23,203 bases of DNA from contig JBOHUC010000150.1 of NCBI GenBank assembly GCA_050733935.1, positions 1 through 23,203 of the forward strand. Direction: 5' to 3'. This document shows positions 1-7,617 of this stretch, one piece after another; position 1 is the stretch's first letter, and the number at the start of each line of letters is the position of its first letter. The DNA is from JBOHUC01 sp050733935. Lineage in GTDB: Bacteria; Eisenbacteria; RBG-16-71-46; DASYSL01. Under the pieces are notes generated by a model that did no database searches, had not been told where the DNA came from, and saw only the letters and a program-made list of their open reading frames with translations. Position numbers and translations under genes: made by a program.

Positions 1-1191
1 CCCTGGAACCTCGGGCTGGGCGACTTCAGGCTCCGCACCCGCCCGGGCCGGGAGTTCGAGAACCCGACGGGCGATGTCTTCGGCCGCGTGGGGCCGGGCG
101 AGGAGGCGGCAGGCCTCCCGCATCGAGGTGGCGAGCGCCGGATGCGCGAGGATCCGCTCGACGCCCGAGGCGACCTGCTCGAAGGTGCGCGCCCGGACGG
201 CGGCTCCCGCGACCGAGAGCGCGAGCGAATTCTTCTCCTCCTGCCCCGGCGTCGGACGGAAGACGACCATGGGCGTTCCCATGGCGAGGCTTTCGCTGCA
301 GGTGAGCCCGCCCGCCTTGGTCACGATCACGTCGGCGGCCGAAAGGAGCGCCGGGACCTGGTCGGTGTAGCCGAGCGCGCGCAGGCGCCCGGGTGCCGTC
401 TCGGCGACCGCGCGCATGCGCATCCGGAGGCGGGCGTTCCGTCCGCAGACGACGAGGAGCTGCGGCTCGGCGGGAAGCGCGAGCAGCCGCTCCGCCAGGT
501 TCGCGAGCGGGCCGATTCCGTTCCCGCCGCCCATGAGAAGGACGGTCGGTCGATCGGGCGCGAGCTGGAACTGCTGGCGGGAGGCCGCGCGATCGAGCGG
601 GCCGGCCGTGAAGCGCGGATCGATCGGGATCCCGCTCGCGTGGATCCTCTCCCACTCCACACCCCAGGCCGCGAGTTCCTCCCGCACGGCGGCAGTCGCG
701 ACGAACGTTCCGTCGATGCCGTCGATCGCCCAGAACGGGTGCGCAGTGAAGTCCGTGATCACGCAGTAGAGCGGACACGCGAGCATGCCGCGCAGGCGCC
801 TTGGCGCGAGCGCTTCGAGCGGCAGGAAGTGCGTGCACACGACCGCGGTCGGCCGCTCGCGCTCGATCCACGTGACGAGCTGGCGCACGTTGATGCGGTC
901 GAGCGCGTGACGCACCGGCGTCGTACCGCGATGGATGCGCGGGTGCTCGAGGCCCTTGTAGAGGAGTCCCCACACGCGCGGCACGCGCCCGACGAGCGTG
1001 TTGTAGGCCGGCGAGTAGCCGCGTTGAAAGAGCCGCGATCCGAAGTGAAGCGTGTCGAGCGCGCGCACGTGCGCGCTCGGAGCGAGCTTCTGAAAGGCCT
1101 GTTCGAGAGCCTGCGCGGCGCGTTTGTGCCCGGATCCCGCCGTGGCATGGAGGATCAAAATCCGAGATGCGGAGGAGCGGTCCACCGTCAC
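1..1191 (-). CDS. GT28 glycolipid glycosyltransferase, MGDG synthase / diacylglycerol glucosyltransferase-like (C-terminus cut by window edge)
   Basis: The frame runs from a GTG at 1191 to the left edge with no stop (at least 397 codons), so only the last few residues should be missing. Seen: HATAGSGH at residues 15-22, typical of the N-terminal MGDG_synth domain; ITDFTAHPFW near 145; SGIPIDPRF near 185; and TKAGGLTCSES near 290 followed by PTPGQE, the UDP-sugar-binding half of the GT28 fold. Family members transfer galactose or glucose from a UDP-sugar to diacylglycerol at the inner membrane; MurG is a more distant relative. The start was chosen because a GGGGAG Shine-Dalgarno lies about 6 nt upstream; a second in-frame GTG is at 1185. 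It follows a 463-nt spacer after yraN and has its own candidate promoter. Acceptor and sugar cannot be told from sequence. The family call is firm; the exact lipid product is inference. Confidence 0.87.
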   Translation of the reverse strand, partial: MTVDRSSASRILILHATAGSGHKRAAQALEQAFQKLAPSAHVRALDTLHFGSRLFQRGYSPAYNTLVGRVPRVWGLLYKGLEHPRIHRGTTPVRHALDRINVRQLVTWIERERPTAVVCTHFLPLEALAPRRLRGMLACPLYCVITDFTAHPFWAIDGIDGTFVATAAVREELAAWGVEWERIHASGIPIDPRFTAGPLDRAASRQQFQLAPDRPTVLLMGGGNGIGPLANLAERLLALPAEPQLLVVCGRNARLRMRMRAVAETAPGRLRALGYTDQVPALLSAADVIVTKAGGLTCSESLAMGTPMVVFRPTPGQEEKNSLALSVAGAAVRARTFEQVASGVERILAHPALATSMREACRLLARPHAAEDIARRVLELPARAGAEPEVAQPEVPG

Positions 1192-1654
1192 GCAGGGTCT
1201 CCCCGGGCGGTCACGCCCTGACCGGAGGTGCGTCCACAAACCGACCGCAAAGATAGTGGACCCCCCGCCGGGCGACAAGGAGCCCACCGGCCTGGGCCCG
1301 CCCGAGCGGGCTCCGGCGGCCACCAGGCCCCCCGGACGCGTGACCTACGTGCAAGTCGCGATGCGGGTTGCGGCGCCCGGAGGCCGGCGGCGAACGGCCG
1401 CGCCCTCCCCAACCCGGCTTTGTGGCACCGATCATGCACGATGCAGGGGGCGTCTTCGGATACGCGCCGGCGCACGGATGTGCCGGGTGGTCACGGGCCG
1501 AAGGCAACGGACAGGCGAACGAACTTCGCCGCGGCACTCGCCCTGGAAGCGAATCCCTTCCGCCGACGCTCAAGGCGCGCCGGCACGACGGGGACTCGCG
1601 TCCGGGGCGAACCGTTTTCGGCGCTCGAGGAGTGGCGCCGACTCCTGGGTCTCG
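1192..1654. other. 463-nt intergenic region, no gene seen
   Basis: No reading frame here gives a recognisable protein on either strand, and I see no tRNA. It holds the candidate promoter at 1250-1278. A 6-bp hairpin at 1296-1311 has stem GCCCGC/GCGGGC and loop CCGA. Just after the yraN stop is a 7-bp hairpin at 1618-1641 (TCGGCGC/GCGCCGA); its sequence can instead form AGGAGT/ACTCCT in the minus transcript. That hairpin lacks a U tract, so it is not a textbook terminator. A sigma54-like match lies at 1423-1438. The rest is unexplained. Confidence 0.6.
1250..1278 (-). promoter_or_regulatory. candidate sigma70 promoter for the GT28 gene
   Basis: On the minus strand TTGTCG (1278-1273, 4/6 to the -35 consensus) is followed after 17 nt by TATCTT (1255-1250, 4/6 to the -10). 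Predicted transcription would start near 1243, giving a leader of about 50 nt before the GTG at 1191. This is a pattern match only. Confidence 0.35.
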
Positions 1655-2056
1655 TCACCAGTACGTTCCGCGCGGCGACCACACGCCGCGACGATGCTCG
1701 AGCTTGAAGCCGGTCGCATCCTCCTCGATCGTGACGAGGTCGAAGCGCCACGGGCGTTTCGCGCCGTCCTCGAGTGCCGCCATCGCCCCGAGCACCGCCT
1801 CGCGTGCGCGCCGCCGCTGCGCGATCGACCACGCACCGTCGGTTCCCGGCCGCACCCCTCCGACCCTTCGCCACTTCACTTCGACCGCGACCAGAAGCGC
1901 CGAGCGCTCCGCGATCAGGTCGATTTCGTTTCGGCCGAGCCTCAAATTGCGCGCGACGATCGTATAGCCGCGCGACTCGAGGAAGAGGCAGGCGAGCGTT
2001 TCGCCGAGCACGCCGCGCGCGCGGGCGCCGGCGCCGACGGGGGCGGAAGCGTCCAC
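1655..2056 (-). CDS. yraN: YraN/UPF0102 family nuclease-fold protein
   Basis: This 133-residue protein has the typical length and layout of the YraN family (UPF0102), a small restriction-endonuclease-like fold often encoded beside rnhB. Seen: the N-terminal G..GE..A...L...GY.I..RN segment (residues about 13-42), then the core LGRNEIDLIAE (about 44-54) and VAVEVKWRR (about 57-65), which place Glu, Asp and an E-x-K as in PD-(D/E)XK nucleases. The usual family motif is EVK.R; here a Trp sits between Lys and Arg. The start is a GTG with AGGAG about 9 nt upstream. It lies 25 nt after rnhB and is probably co-transcribed. The cellular role is poorly known in the family, so only the family assignment is confident. 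Confidence 0.92.
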   Translation of the reverse strand: MDASAPVGAGARARGVLGETLACLFLESRGYTIVARNLRLGRNEIDLIAERSALLVAVEVKWRRVGGVRPGTDGAWSIAQRRRAREAVLGAMAALEDGAKRPWRFDLVTIEEDATGFKLEHRRGVWSPRGTYW

Positions 2057-2081
2057 GACATGGAGCTCCTGCGGGAGCGGG

Positions 2082-2738
2082 TCAGACGGGGAAGAGACTC
2101 GGCTGGGCGACCGGGGAGAACGAGTAGCGGTGCCACAGGCAGGGACCCGTGCGCTCGAGGGCCTCGAGGTGCTCCGGAGTTCCGTAGCCTTTGTGGCGCT
2201 CGAAGCCGTACGCGGGGAAATCCTCTCCGAGGCGTGTCATGAAGCCGTCGCGCACGGTCTTCGCGAGCACGGAGGCCGCCGCGACACTCAGGCTCGTCGC
2301 GTCGCCGTCGATGATGGCGCGCTGCGGAAGATCGAGACCGGGGATCGTATCGACCCCGTCCACGAGCACGAGGCCGGGGGCGCCCAGGCGTTGCGCGGCC
2401 CGCCGCGCGGCCCGGAGCACCGAGCGCCGCATCGCAAGCAGGCTCGCCTGGCGGATGTTGAGGTCGTCGATCCGTCGCGGCCCGACGAACGCGAACGCGA
2501 ACGTGAGCGCGCACGATCGCACCTCGTCCGCGAGGCGGACGCGCTCGGAGGCGGGCAGATTCTTCGAGTCGTCGAGGCCGCGCAGGCGCGCGCCCTCGGG
2601 CAGGACGACCGCGGCGGCGACCACCGGCCCCGCGAGGCTTCCGCGTCCGACCTCGTCGACGCCGATGAGCACCTGCGTCGCGGACTCGGCGCGAAGTCGG
2701 CGATCGAACCTTCCAAGGCGGATGTGCTGGGCCCTCAT
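2082..2738 (-). CDS. rnhB: ribonuclease HII
   Basis: This enzyme cleaves the RNA strand of RNA-DNA hybrids and starts removal of misincorporated ribonucleotides from DNA. Seen in 218 residues: IGVDEVGRGSLAGPVVAAAV (residues 25-44) with the first catalytic Asp and Glu; LVLVDG (about 127-132) with another metal-binding Asp; SVAAASVLAKTVRD (about 151-164), the family signature ending in the last catalytic Asp; and GYGTPEH near 185, as in most RNase HII proteins. Length is normal; an Arg-rich stretch of about 20 residues precedes the core. The ATG at 2738 has no strong Shine-Dalgarno. It is followed by yraN after 25 nt. Upstream is a 95-nt divergent gap to the plus-strand glycosyltransferase. In many bacteria rnhB follows rplS directly; here they are separated by about 4.3 kb. 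Confidence 0.96.
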   Translation of the reverse strand: MRAQHIRLGRFDRRLRAESATQVLIGVDEVGRGSLAGPVVAAAVVLPEGARLRGLDDSKNLPASERVRLADEVRSCALTFAFAFVGPRRIDDLNIRQASLLAMRRSVLRAARRAAQRLGAPGLVLVDGVDTIPGLDLPQRAIIDGDATSLSVAAASVLAKTVRDGFMTRLGEDFPAYGFERHKGYGTPEHLEALERTGPCLWHRYSFSPVAQPSLFPV

Positions 2739-2833
2739 GGCGCGCGCGAGGATACCAAAGAGACGCGTGGCGCGGGAGTCCCGGAGGCAAAAGCATTGGA
2801 CCGCGCCCTGACCTTGCGGGATTCTCCGGCACC

Positions 2834-4504
2834 ATGGGCGTCGTTCCGGAGCTGCGCGATTCTGTAAAAACCCGCGGCACGGCTTTCGGGCTCACCCTCG
2901 TGCTCGCCGCGGCCCTCGCCCTGCGGGTGGTCCATCTCGGCCGCTTTTCACTCTGGCTCGACGAGAGCGCGACCTGGTGGAACGCCTCCTATGCCACCTG
3001 GCGTGAGACGTTCTTCGCCGAGGTCAATCACGGCCCCGTCTGGTGGATCGTGACCCGCGCGTGGATCCGGCTCTTCGGCGACGGCGAAGCGTCCCTGCGC
3101 ATGCCGGCGGCGCTTCTCGGGGTCGTATCGGTGGGGCTTGCGTACCTCCTGGCCCTGCGTCTCCTCGGATCGTCCGTTTCACGTCCCGAACCCCATTCGG
3201 GCGCTCGTTCCGACACCGACACGACCGCCCAGGCCTTCCCCGAGTCCCGGTCGCTCGCGCTGCTCGTCGCCGGGCTCGCGGCGCTCAACGGCTTCTGGAT
3301 CGAATACTCGCAGGAGGCCCGGATGTACACGGCGCATCTTGCCGAGTCGCTCGGGATGTCGCTTCTCATGCTGCGCTGGGTCGAGCGACGGCGGGCCTCC
3401 GACCTCATGGCCTACTCCGTCCTCGCGATGATCGCCCTCTACACGCACTACTTCGCGATCTGGCCGATCCTCGGTCACGCGTGTTTCGCCCTCCTCGCGG
3501 GGCTTCGGAAACGAGGAGCCGTGGGCCTGCGCATCGTCCTGGGAGCGGCACTCGCCCAGGTCGTCTCCCTCGCCGCGTTCCTTCCCTGGCTCCTCCGGAC
3601 GTTCTCAGGCCCGGGCGGGATCTCGAGCGGAGGACGTTTTCCCGCCGTCGAGCGGCTCCTCTACAGTCTCTGGCGGATGGGCGTCGGCCCGTCGCTCGCG
3701 ACCGTGGATCGCCCGCGCGTGGATGCCGGGTTCACCGCGTTCGTGCGGGAGGATGCGCTCGTGATCGGAGCGACCGCTCTCGTGTGGGCCAGCGCGATCG
3801 CGATCGGCTTCGTCCGCCTGCGGCGGGCGCCGCGCGCCTTTGACTTCGTCGCCTCGGGACTCCTCGTGCCGGTCGTCGGCATCCTCGCGATCTATTCCCG
3901 ACTTCCGCTCATGAACGAGAAGTTCATCATCTTCCTGGCGCCGCTCCTCCTGCTTCTCGCCGCCGTGGGCGCGGGGACCACGCTCCGGGGAATGCGAGGG
4001 TTGCTGCTTGCGGGGCTCATCACGTTTCACGTTCTTGCCGTCGTCGCGTACCACGCCCCGAATGCCCCGGGAATCGCGCAGTGGATCGTGCGCGGCCATC
4101 CGGCGGGCAAGGAACAGTGGCGCGAAGCGCATGCGTGGGTGGCGGCGCGTGACGCACCCGGAGACGCCATCCTTCTCTACCCCTTCTACGTCAATCGTTC
4201 ATGGACCTACTACGACCGCGGTCGAAGGCCGGCGCGCGAGCTCCCGAGGATTCCCTCGGATGCAGACGAGCTTCTTCGCGCCGCGCCGGAACTGAGCACA
4301 TCGCGCGGCGGCACGCTCGTCCTTTCGCACGAGACCGACGAGGAAAGAACCCGGCTCCTTCTCCTGCTGGCCCGCGTGACCGGTGCCTCCCCGCTCGAGC
4401 TCGACCGGAACATCGTCCTCTTTCCGCGTCAGTGGGGCGTGCGCGTGCTGCGCTGGGAAGCGAGTGCGGGGTCGGGGTCGGGATCGGGGTCGGGGAGTCG
4501 CTAA
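2834..4504 (+). CDS. GT39/ArnT-like polytopic membrane glycosyltransferase
   Basis: This integral membrane protein of 556 residues is of the dolichyl/polyprenyl-phosphate-sugar-dependent class (GT39/PMT_2, ArnT-like). Seen: a first membrane helix (about 17-32), then SLWLDES with the acidic pair expected in the first outer loop; HGPVWWIVTRAWIRLFGDGE near 66-85; SQEARMYT near 159-166; and about 10 further hydrophobic segments to about residue 420. A soluble tail follows. Members move a sugar from a lipid carrier to a lipid, glycan or protein on the outer face of the membrane. It is the only plus-strand gene and converges on the ligase gene with 18 nt between stops. Only a weak promoter-like pair (TTGGAC 2796, GATTCT 2820) precedes it, ending about 8 nt before the ATG. 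The tail ends in Gly-Ser repeats (see 4468-4495). Substrate unknown. Confidence 0.85.
   Translation: MGVVPELRDSVKTRGTAFGLTLVLAAALALRVVHLGRFSLWLDESATWWNASYATWRETFFAEVNHGPVWWIVTRAWIRLFGDGEASLRMPAALLGVVSVGLAYLLALRLLGSSVSRPEPHSGARSDTDTTAQAFPESRSLALLVAGLAALNGFWIEYSQEARMYTAHLAESLGMSLLMLRWVERRRASDLMAYSVLAMIALYTHYFAIWPILGHACFALLAGLRKRGAVGLRIVLGAALAQVVSLAAFLPWLLRTFSGPGGISSGGRFPAVERLLYSLWRMGVGPSLATVDRPRVDAGFTAFVREDALVIGATALVWASAIAIGFVRLRRAPRAFDFVASGLLVPVVGILAIYSRLPLMNEKFIIFLAPLLLLLAAVGAGTTLRGMRGLLLAGLITFHVLAVVAYHAPNAPGIAQWIVRGHPAGKEQWREAHAWVAARDAPGDAILLYPFYVNRSWTYYDRGRRPARELPRIPSDADELLRAAPELSTSRGGTLVLSHETDEERTRLLLLLARVTGASPLELDRNIVLFPRQWGVRVLRWEASAGSGSGSGSGSR
4468..4495 (+). repeat. GGGGTC repeat with G-quadruplex pattern, coding for a Gly-Ser tail
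   Basis: Five G-runs (4468-4471, 4474-4477, 4480-4482, 4486-4489, 4492-4495) are separated by TC or ATC, which meets the classic G-quadruplex pattern on the plus strand. In frame it encodes five Gly-Ser pairs followed by Arg-stop at the end of the GT39-type protein. Six-base units keep the frame when copy number changes. Confidence 0.8.
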
Positions 4505-4522
4505 CGTTCGAAGCGCGCGTGC

Positions 4523-5884
4523 TCAGCGCTCGACCGGCTCTCTGCGCACGCGTTTCGAATCATTGAGACAGAGCCAGACGAACACGAGGACGAGGAGTGG
4601 CAGGATGGGCGGGCTGCTCACGACCGGCTCGAAGAACGCGTGCACGATGACGGCCGACAGCGAGGCGACGAGTGCCACCCGCACACCTCGCAGCGAGCTC
4701 GGGCGTCGATACGGTTCGGCTCTGAGACACAAGCGGTAGGCGCCGATCAGGATCGCAAGCACGACGATCCCGCCCAGGACGCCCTGGTCAGCGAGCGCAT
4801 CCAGGATCAGATTGTGGGCAGACTGCCCTCCGAGCGCGTCCCCCTGGTATCGCCCCTGGTTCAGGCCCGTCCCGATGAGAGGCTGCGTCAGAAACCGCTC
4901 CCACGCGAATTGCCACAACAGAACGCGCTGATACCAGGAAGCGTATTCGGTGGGATCGGTGAAGCGCTGGAGAAGGGTCTGTCCGCCGGTCGAGAAGAAG
5001 CCGAACAGGAGCGCGGCGGCCGATCCTGCCGCCACCAGGATGGTCCGGCGATTCGCGAGCCCGAAGAGAAGGATGAGCGCGAAGGCCAGAAGCCCGAGGG
5101 CTCCCGCACGCGAGGACAGAGGCAGGAAGGAACGGAACATGATGACGACCGCCGCGACGAGGATCGCGCGTACGAGCGGGCGGCGATCGAGGAACCACAG
5201 GACCACGCACATGCAGATGCAGAACTCGAGCACGGCCGAGACGTAATTCGACTTTCCCCACGGCAGCTCCGTGTAGAAGTTCCGGAACAGCATGCGGGTC
5301 GACAGCAATCCTCCGAGCCCGGCCGTACGCTGGGCAAGCTGCAGACTCCCGACGAGGCCGAGGAGCGGAAACGTCCACAGCAGGACGTCCGACTGCTCCT
5401 GGGAAACGAGGCGTCGAAGGGTGAAGAACACGACGACCGCGATCACGTAGAGGCGGTACCAGCCGAGGTAGGACACCATCGAGCCGATCTCGCCGAGCAG
5501 CGCGAGAAGTGGCACGGCGAGGAACGCGATCGCGAGGAACGCCGGCGTGTGCAGGTCCCACGTACGCCGATCCTCTGACGCGAGCGAGCTCCGCAAAGCG
5601 AGCAGCGCGCCAACGGCGACGAACGGCTCGAACACGTAGTAGCGGCCGTCGATCGGGCCGAAGAGCGCCGTGAGCGTGATCAGTGGGACGAGCCAGACGC
5701 GGAACCGCGACGGCAGACTGAGCACGGCGAGGCCGGGAAGCGCGGCGAGTGCGATCCGACCCTCGAGATTGTGCGGGCCGGACCACGTGAAGACGGCGAT
5801 CAGCCCGAGCGCGAGGACCCCGAGGGCCCACGGCAAGAGGAGATGGACCGGAGGTCGTGCGGCCGGGGGCGCGAGTTCGACCAT
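4523..5884 (-). CDS. O-antigen ligase / polysaccharide polymerase family membrane protein (Wzy_C)
   Basis: This polytopic membrane protein of 453 residues has roughly 10-12 hydrophobic segments. Seen: QPLIGTGLNQGRYQG near residues 335-350 followed shortly by SAHNLILDALADQGVLGG, matching the PxxGxGxG...HNxxLxxxxxxGxxG signature of the Wzy_C domain shared by WaaL ligases and Wzy polymerases. It probably acts in the inner membrane, either joining undecaprenyl-linked glycan to an acceptor or polymerising repeat units; sequence alone does not separate the two. It starts 4 nt after the wzz-like stop with no clear Shine-Dalgarno, so translation is probably coupled. The C-terminus is basic and hydrophilic. 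Context with a Wzz-type protein favours a Wzy-like role, but that is inference. Confidence 0.86.
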   Translation of the reverse strand: MVELAPPAARPPVHLLLPWALGVLALGLIAVFTWSGPHNLEGRIALAALPGLAVLSLPSRFRVWLVPLITLTALFGPIDGRYYVFEPFVAVGALLALRSSLASEDRRTWDLHTPAFLAIAFLAVPLLALLGEIGSMVSYLGWYRLYVIAVVVFFTLRRLVSQEQSDVLLWTFPLLGLVGSLQLAQRTAGLGGLLSTRMLFRNFYTELPWGKSNYVSAVLEFCICMCVVLWFLDRRPLVRAILVAAVVIMFRSFLPLSSRAGALGLLAFALILLFGLANRRTILVAAGSAAALLFGFFSTGGQTLLQRFTDPTEYASWYQRVLLWQFAWERFLTQPLIGTGLNQGRYQGDALGGQSAHNLILDALADQGVLGGIVVLAILIGAYRLCLRAEPYRRPSSLRGVRVALVASLSAVIVHAFFEPVVSSPPILPLLVLVFVWLCLNDSKRVRREPVER

Positions 5885-5888
5885 CGGC

Positions 5889-6950
5889 TCAACGCCGGCG
5901 CAACGCGTCCTGGTATCGGCTCACGGGCACGAGGGCGGCGAGGACGCCCACGACCGCGCCGAAGAGTGCGATCAGGGACCGGCGCGGCCAGATCCGCTTT
6001 TCGGGAGGGGACGCCGGGTCGAGGATCTGGATGGTCGGCGTGTCCATGACCTCCCGAATGCGCGCCTCCTCGAGCTGTGTCGTGAGCACCGCGAGGATCT
6101 GCTGCTGGATCACGACCCGGCGGACGAGCTCGGCCCCGCCGATCTGCGTCGCCGGCAGCGCCCCGATTTGGCGGCTCAGCTCGCGTACGCGCGCTTCGAC
6201 CCTCTGGAGTTCCTCGCTTCTCGGGCTTGCGAAGGTGCGAAGGATCGCGAGGTCGACCTCGGCTGCGACCTTTTCCCCCATGAGGGAGGCTGCGGCATCT
6301 CCGGCGCTCCTGGCCTCGGGCGAGAGCACGACGGCCCCCTTCCGGCCCTGATACTCCGCGAGCTTCCGCTCGGAGGCCCGCAGGAGCGAATCGGTGTCGA
6401 CCACCCGGCGCTCGAGGAACTCGCGCGTTCGCCGTGCCCTCCCCGAGCGGAACGTTCGGTTCAGCTTGTCGAGGTTCGACAGGAAAGCGTTCGCGATGTC
6501 CGCCGCGGTCTGCGGATCCCGGTCCCTGACCGAGATCCCGATCGTGCCGTCGGTCGCGATCCGAATCGTCGAATTCCGGCGCAGCTCGGTGATCGCGTCG
6601 TCGGTCCGCTTCTTCTTGTAGCGCCGCACCAGGTCGAAGTCGCGAACGATCGCAAGATGGAGGGATCGGCTCCGGAGCGTGGCGAGCGCGAGATCGGCTT
6701 CCGTGAAGTAGGAGCCTCCGCCGAGCCGCCCCAGCGCCCCGAGACCCCCGAGGCTCCTGCGCGAGATGGAAAGTGCCGCGGTGAGCTCGTCCTCGTCCGG
6801 CGGGAGAATGACGGCCCGTGCCTGAAAGATGGAGGGGATGAGGAGTGAGATCAGATAGGCGGCGACCCCGAAGGCGACCGCCAGAAGCACGACGCGCCGC
6901 CCTCGGCTCCAGACGTAATCGAGCGAATCCAGCAGGTTGAGCGGTCGCAA
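5889..6950 (-). CDS. Wzz/GumC-type polysaccharide chain-length determinant protein
   Basis: This 353-residue inner-membrane co-polymerase controls glycan chain length together with a Wzy polymerase. Seen: a first membrane helix (about 20-40) followed by the typical Wzz entry (F.A.AVILPPDE); a long charged, coiled-coil-rich periplasmic region (about 50-310); PASPPEKRIWPRR, the usual proline-rich stretch just before the second helix; and a final helix (about 325-343). No Walker motifs or Tyr-rich tail follow, so no BY-kinase (Wzc) domain is fused. The start appears to be TTG at 6950, with GGAAG about 11 nt upstream; no better start is visible, so the N-terminus is less certain. It lies 48 nt after rplS and 4 nt before the ligase gene, and is likely read from the rplS transcript. 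Confidence 0.88.
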   Translation of the reverse strand: MRPLNLLDSLDYVWSRGRRVVLLAVAFGVAAYLISLLIPSIFQARAVILPPDEDELTAALSISRRSLGGLGALGRLGGGSYFTEADLALATLRSRSLHLAIVRDFDLVRRYKKKRTDDAITELRRNSTIRIATDGTIGISVRDRDPQTAADIANAFLSNLDKLNRTFRSGRARRTREFLERRVVDTDSLLRASERKLAEYQGRKGAVVLSPEARSAGDAAASLMGEKVAAEVDLAILRTFASPRSEELQRVEARVRELSRQIGALPATQIGGAELVRRVVIQQQILAVLTTQLEEARIREVMDTPTIQILDPASPPEKRIWPRRSLIALFGAVVGVLAALVPVSRYQDALRRR

Positions 6951-6998
6951 GGTTCGTGCGCTTCCGGGCCTTGTGGAGAGCGGGGCCGGTCGGCCTCG

Positions 6999-7358
6999 CT
7001 ACTGCGCCGTCTCGAGCGTCTTCTTCTCGGTGATCTTCGCGCCCTTCCCGGTCTTCTTCCGCAGGTAGAAGAGCTTCGCGCGCCGGACCTGCCCCCGGCG
7101 GGCGATCACGATCTTCGAGATGTTCGGCGAGTGGATCGGGAAGATTCGCTCGACGCCGATTCCGTCCGAGACCTTCCGCACCGTGAACATCCGGTTCGTG
7201 CCCGAGCCGCGTGTGTTCACGACCACGCCCTGGAACATCTGCGCGCGCTCCTTGTCGCCTTCGATCACGCGCACGTAGACCTTGATCGTGTCTCCCGGCC
7301 GGAACTCCGGGTGCTCCGCCTTGGCGAAGCGGCCTTCGAACTTCTGGATGAGGCTCAT
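6999..7358 (-). CDS. rplS: 50S ribosomal protein L19
   Basis: L19 sits at the 30S-50S interface of the ribosome. The 119-residue product has the normal length and the conserved blocks FRPGDTIKVYVRV (about 20-32), MFQGVVVNTRGSGTNRMFTVR (about 43-63), GVGVERIFPIHSPN-like text (here GIGVERIFPIHSPN), and RRGQVRRAKLFYLRKKTGK. The start at 7358 is set by an excellent Shine-Dalgarno (AAAGGAG, 5 nt spacing). The same frame stays open upstream to an ATG at 7592, but that extension is not L19-like. It is separated from trmD by 259 nt with many predicted hairpins. It is followed by the wzz-like gene rather than the common neighbour rnhB. Confidence 0.98.
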   Translation of the reverse strand: MSLIQKFEGRFAKAEHPEFRPGDTIKVYVRVIEGDKERAQMFQGVVVNTRGSGTNRMFTVRKVSDGIGVERIFPIHSPNISKIVIARRGQVRRAKLFYLRKKTGKGAKITEKKTLETAQ

Positions 7359-7581
7359 CACGTCTCCTTTGGGGCCCCGAAGGACGCACGACTTGACTCG
7401 AGCCACCGGCGCACGGCGCCGGGACTCGCCTTCCCGCGAGTTCGGCCGGGCGAGTGGGAAGAGCGCAGTCGGAATGGCCGGAGTGGTACGGACCGCTCGT
7501 CGCGGAGCGAAATCGCCCGGGACTCCGTGGAGTGGCCGGGCGAGGGTCTGACCGTCCAGGGGCGCGAGGGCGCCCCGTAGC
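7359..7581 (-). promoter_or_regulatory. structured leader upstream of rplS, possible autoregulatory RNA
   Basis: Within the 259-nt trmD-rplS spacer, the minus-strand RNA can form several hairpins. They are 7559-7576 (7 bp, GGGGCGC/GCGCCCC); 7513-7543 (8 bp TCGCCCGG/CCGGGCGA, enclosing ACTC/GAGT); 7494-7509 (5 bp); an alternative-pairing block at 7424-7460; and 7406-7422 (7 bp, CCGGCGC/GCGCCGG). The Shine-Dalgarno follows about 40 nt later. Leaders that bind L19 are known upstream of rplS in other phyla; I do not recognise this one as a known family. High GC makes chance stems more likely, so this is inference. Confidence 0.35.
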
Positions 7582-7587
7582 GCCGAG

Positions 7588-7596
7588 ACCATAGCA
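7588..7596 (-). promoter_or_regulatory. possible extended -10 promoter for rplS
   Basis: Minus strand TGCTATGGT (7596-7588) fits an extended -10 (TGN-TATNNT). No convincing -35 lies 16-18 nt upstream. If used, transcription would begin near 7581, immediately before the first leader hairpin. Weak evidence. Confidence 0.22.
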
Positions 7597-7617
7597 CAGC
7601 GTCACTTAGCCGGACCA

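Noticed and set aside
26..973. Minus-strand frame of 315 codons inside the GT28 gene
   Set aside because: It is out of frame with the one carrying the GT28 motifs and its product is a low-complexity Arg/Ala/Pro string.
88..1221. Long plus-strand open frame of 377 codons opposite the GT28 gene
   Set aside because: It is Arg/Asp/Glu-rich with no family features and mirrors a clear minus-strand glycosyltransferase; such antisense frames are expected in GC-rich DNA. The same holds for long plus-strand frames at 4640-5578, 16050-17489, 18290-19237 and 19910-21118.
7359..7592. Extension of L19 to an ATG at 7592 (197 residues)
   Set aside because: L19 is about 115-120 residues; the strong AAAGGAG site fixes the start at 7358 and the upstream codons look like leader RNA.
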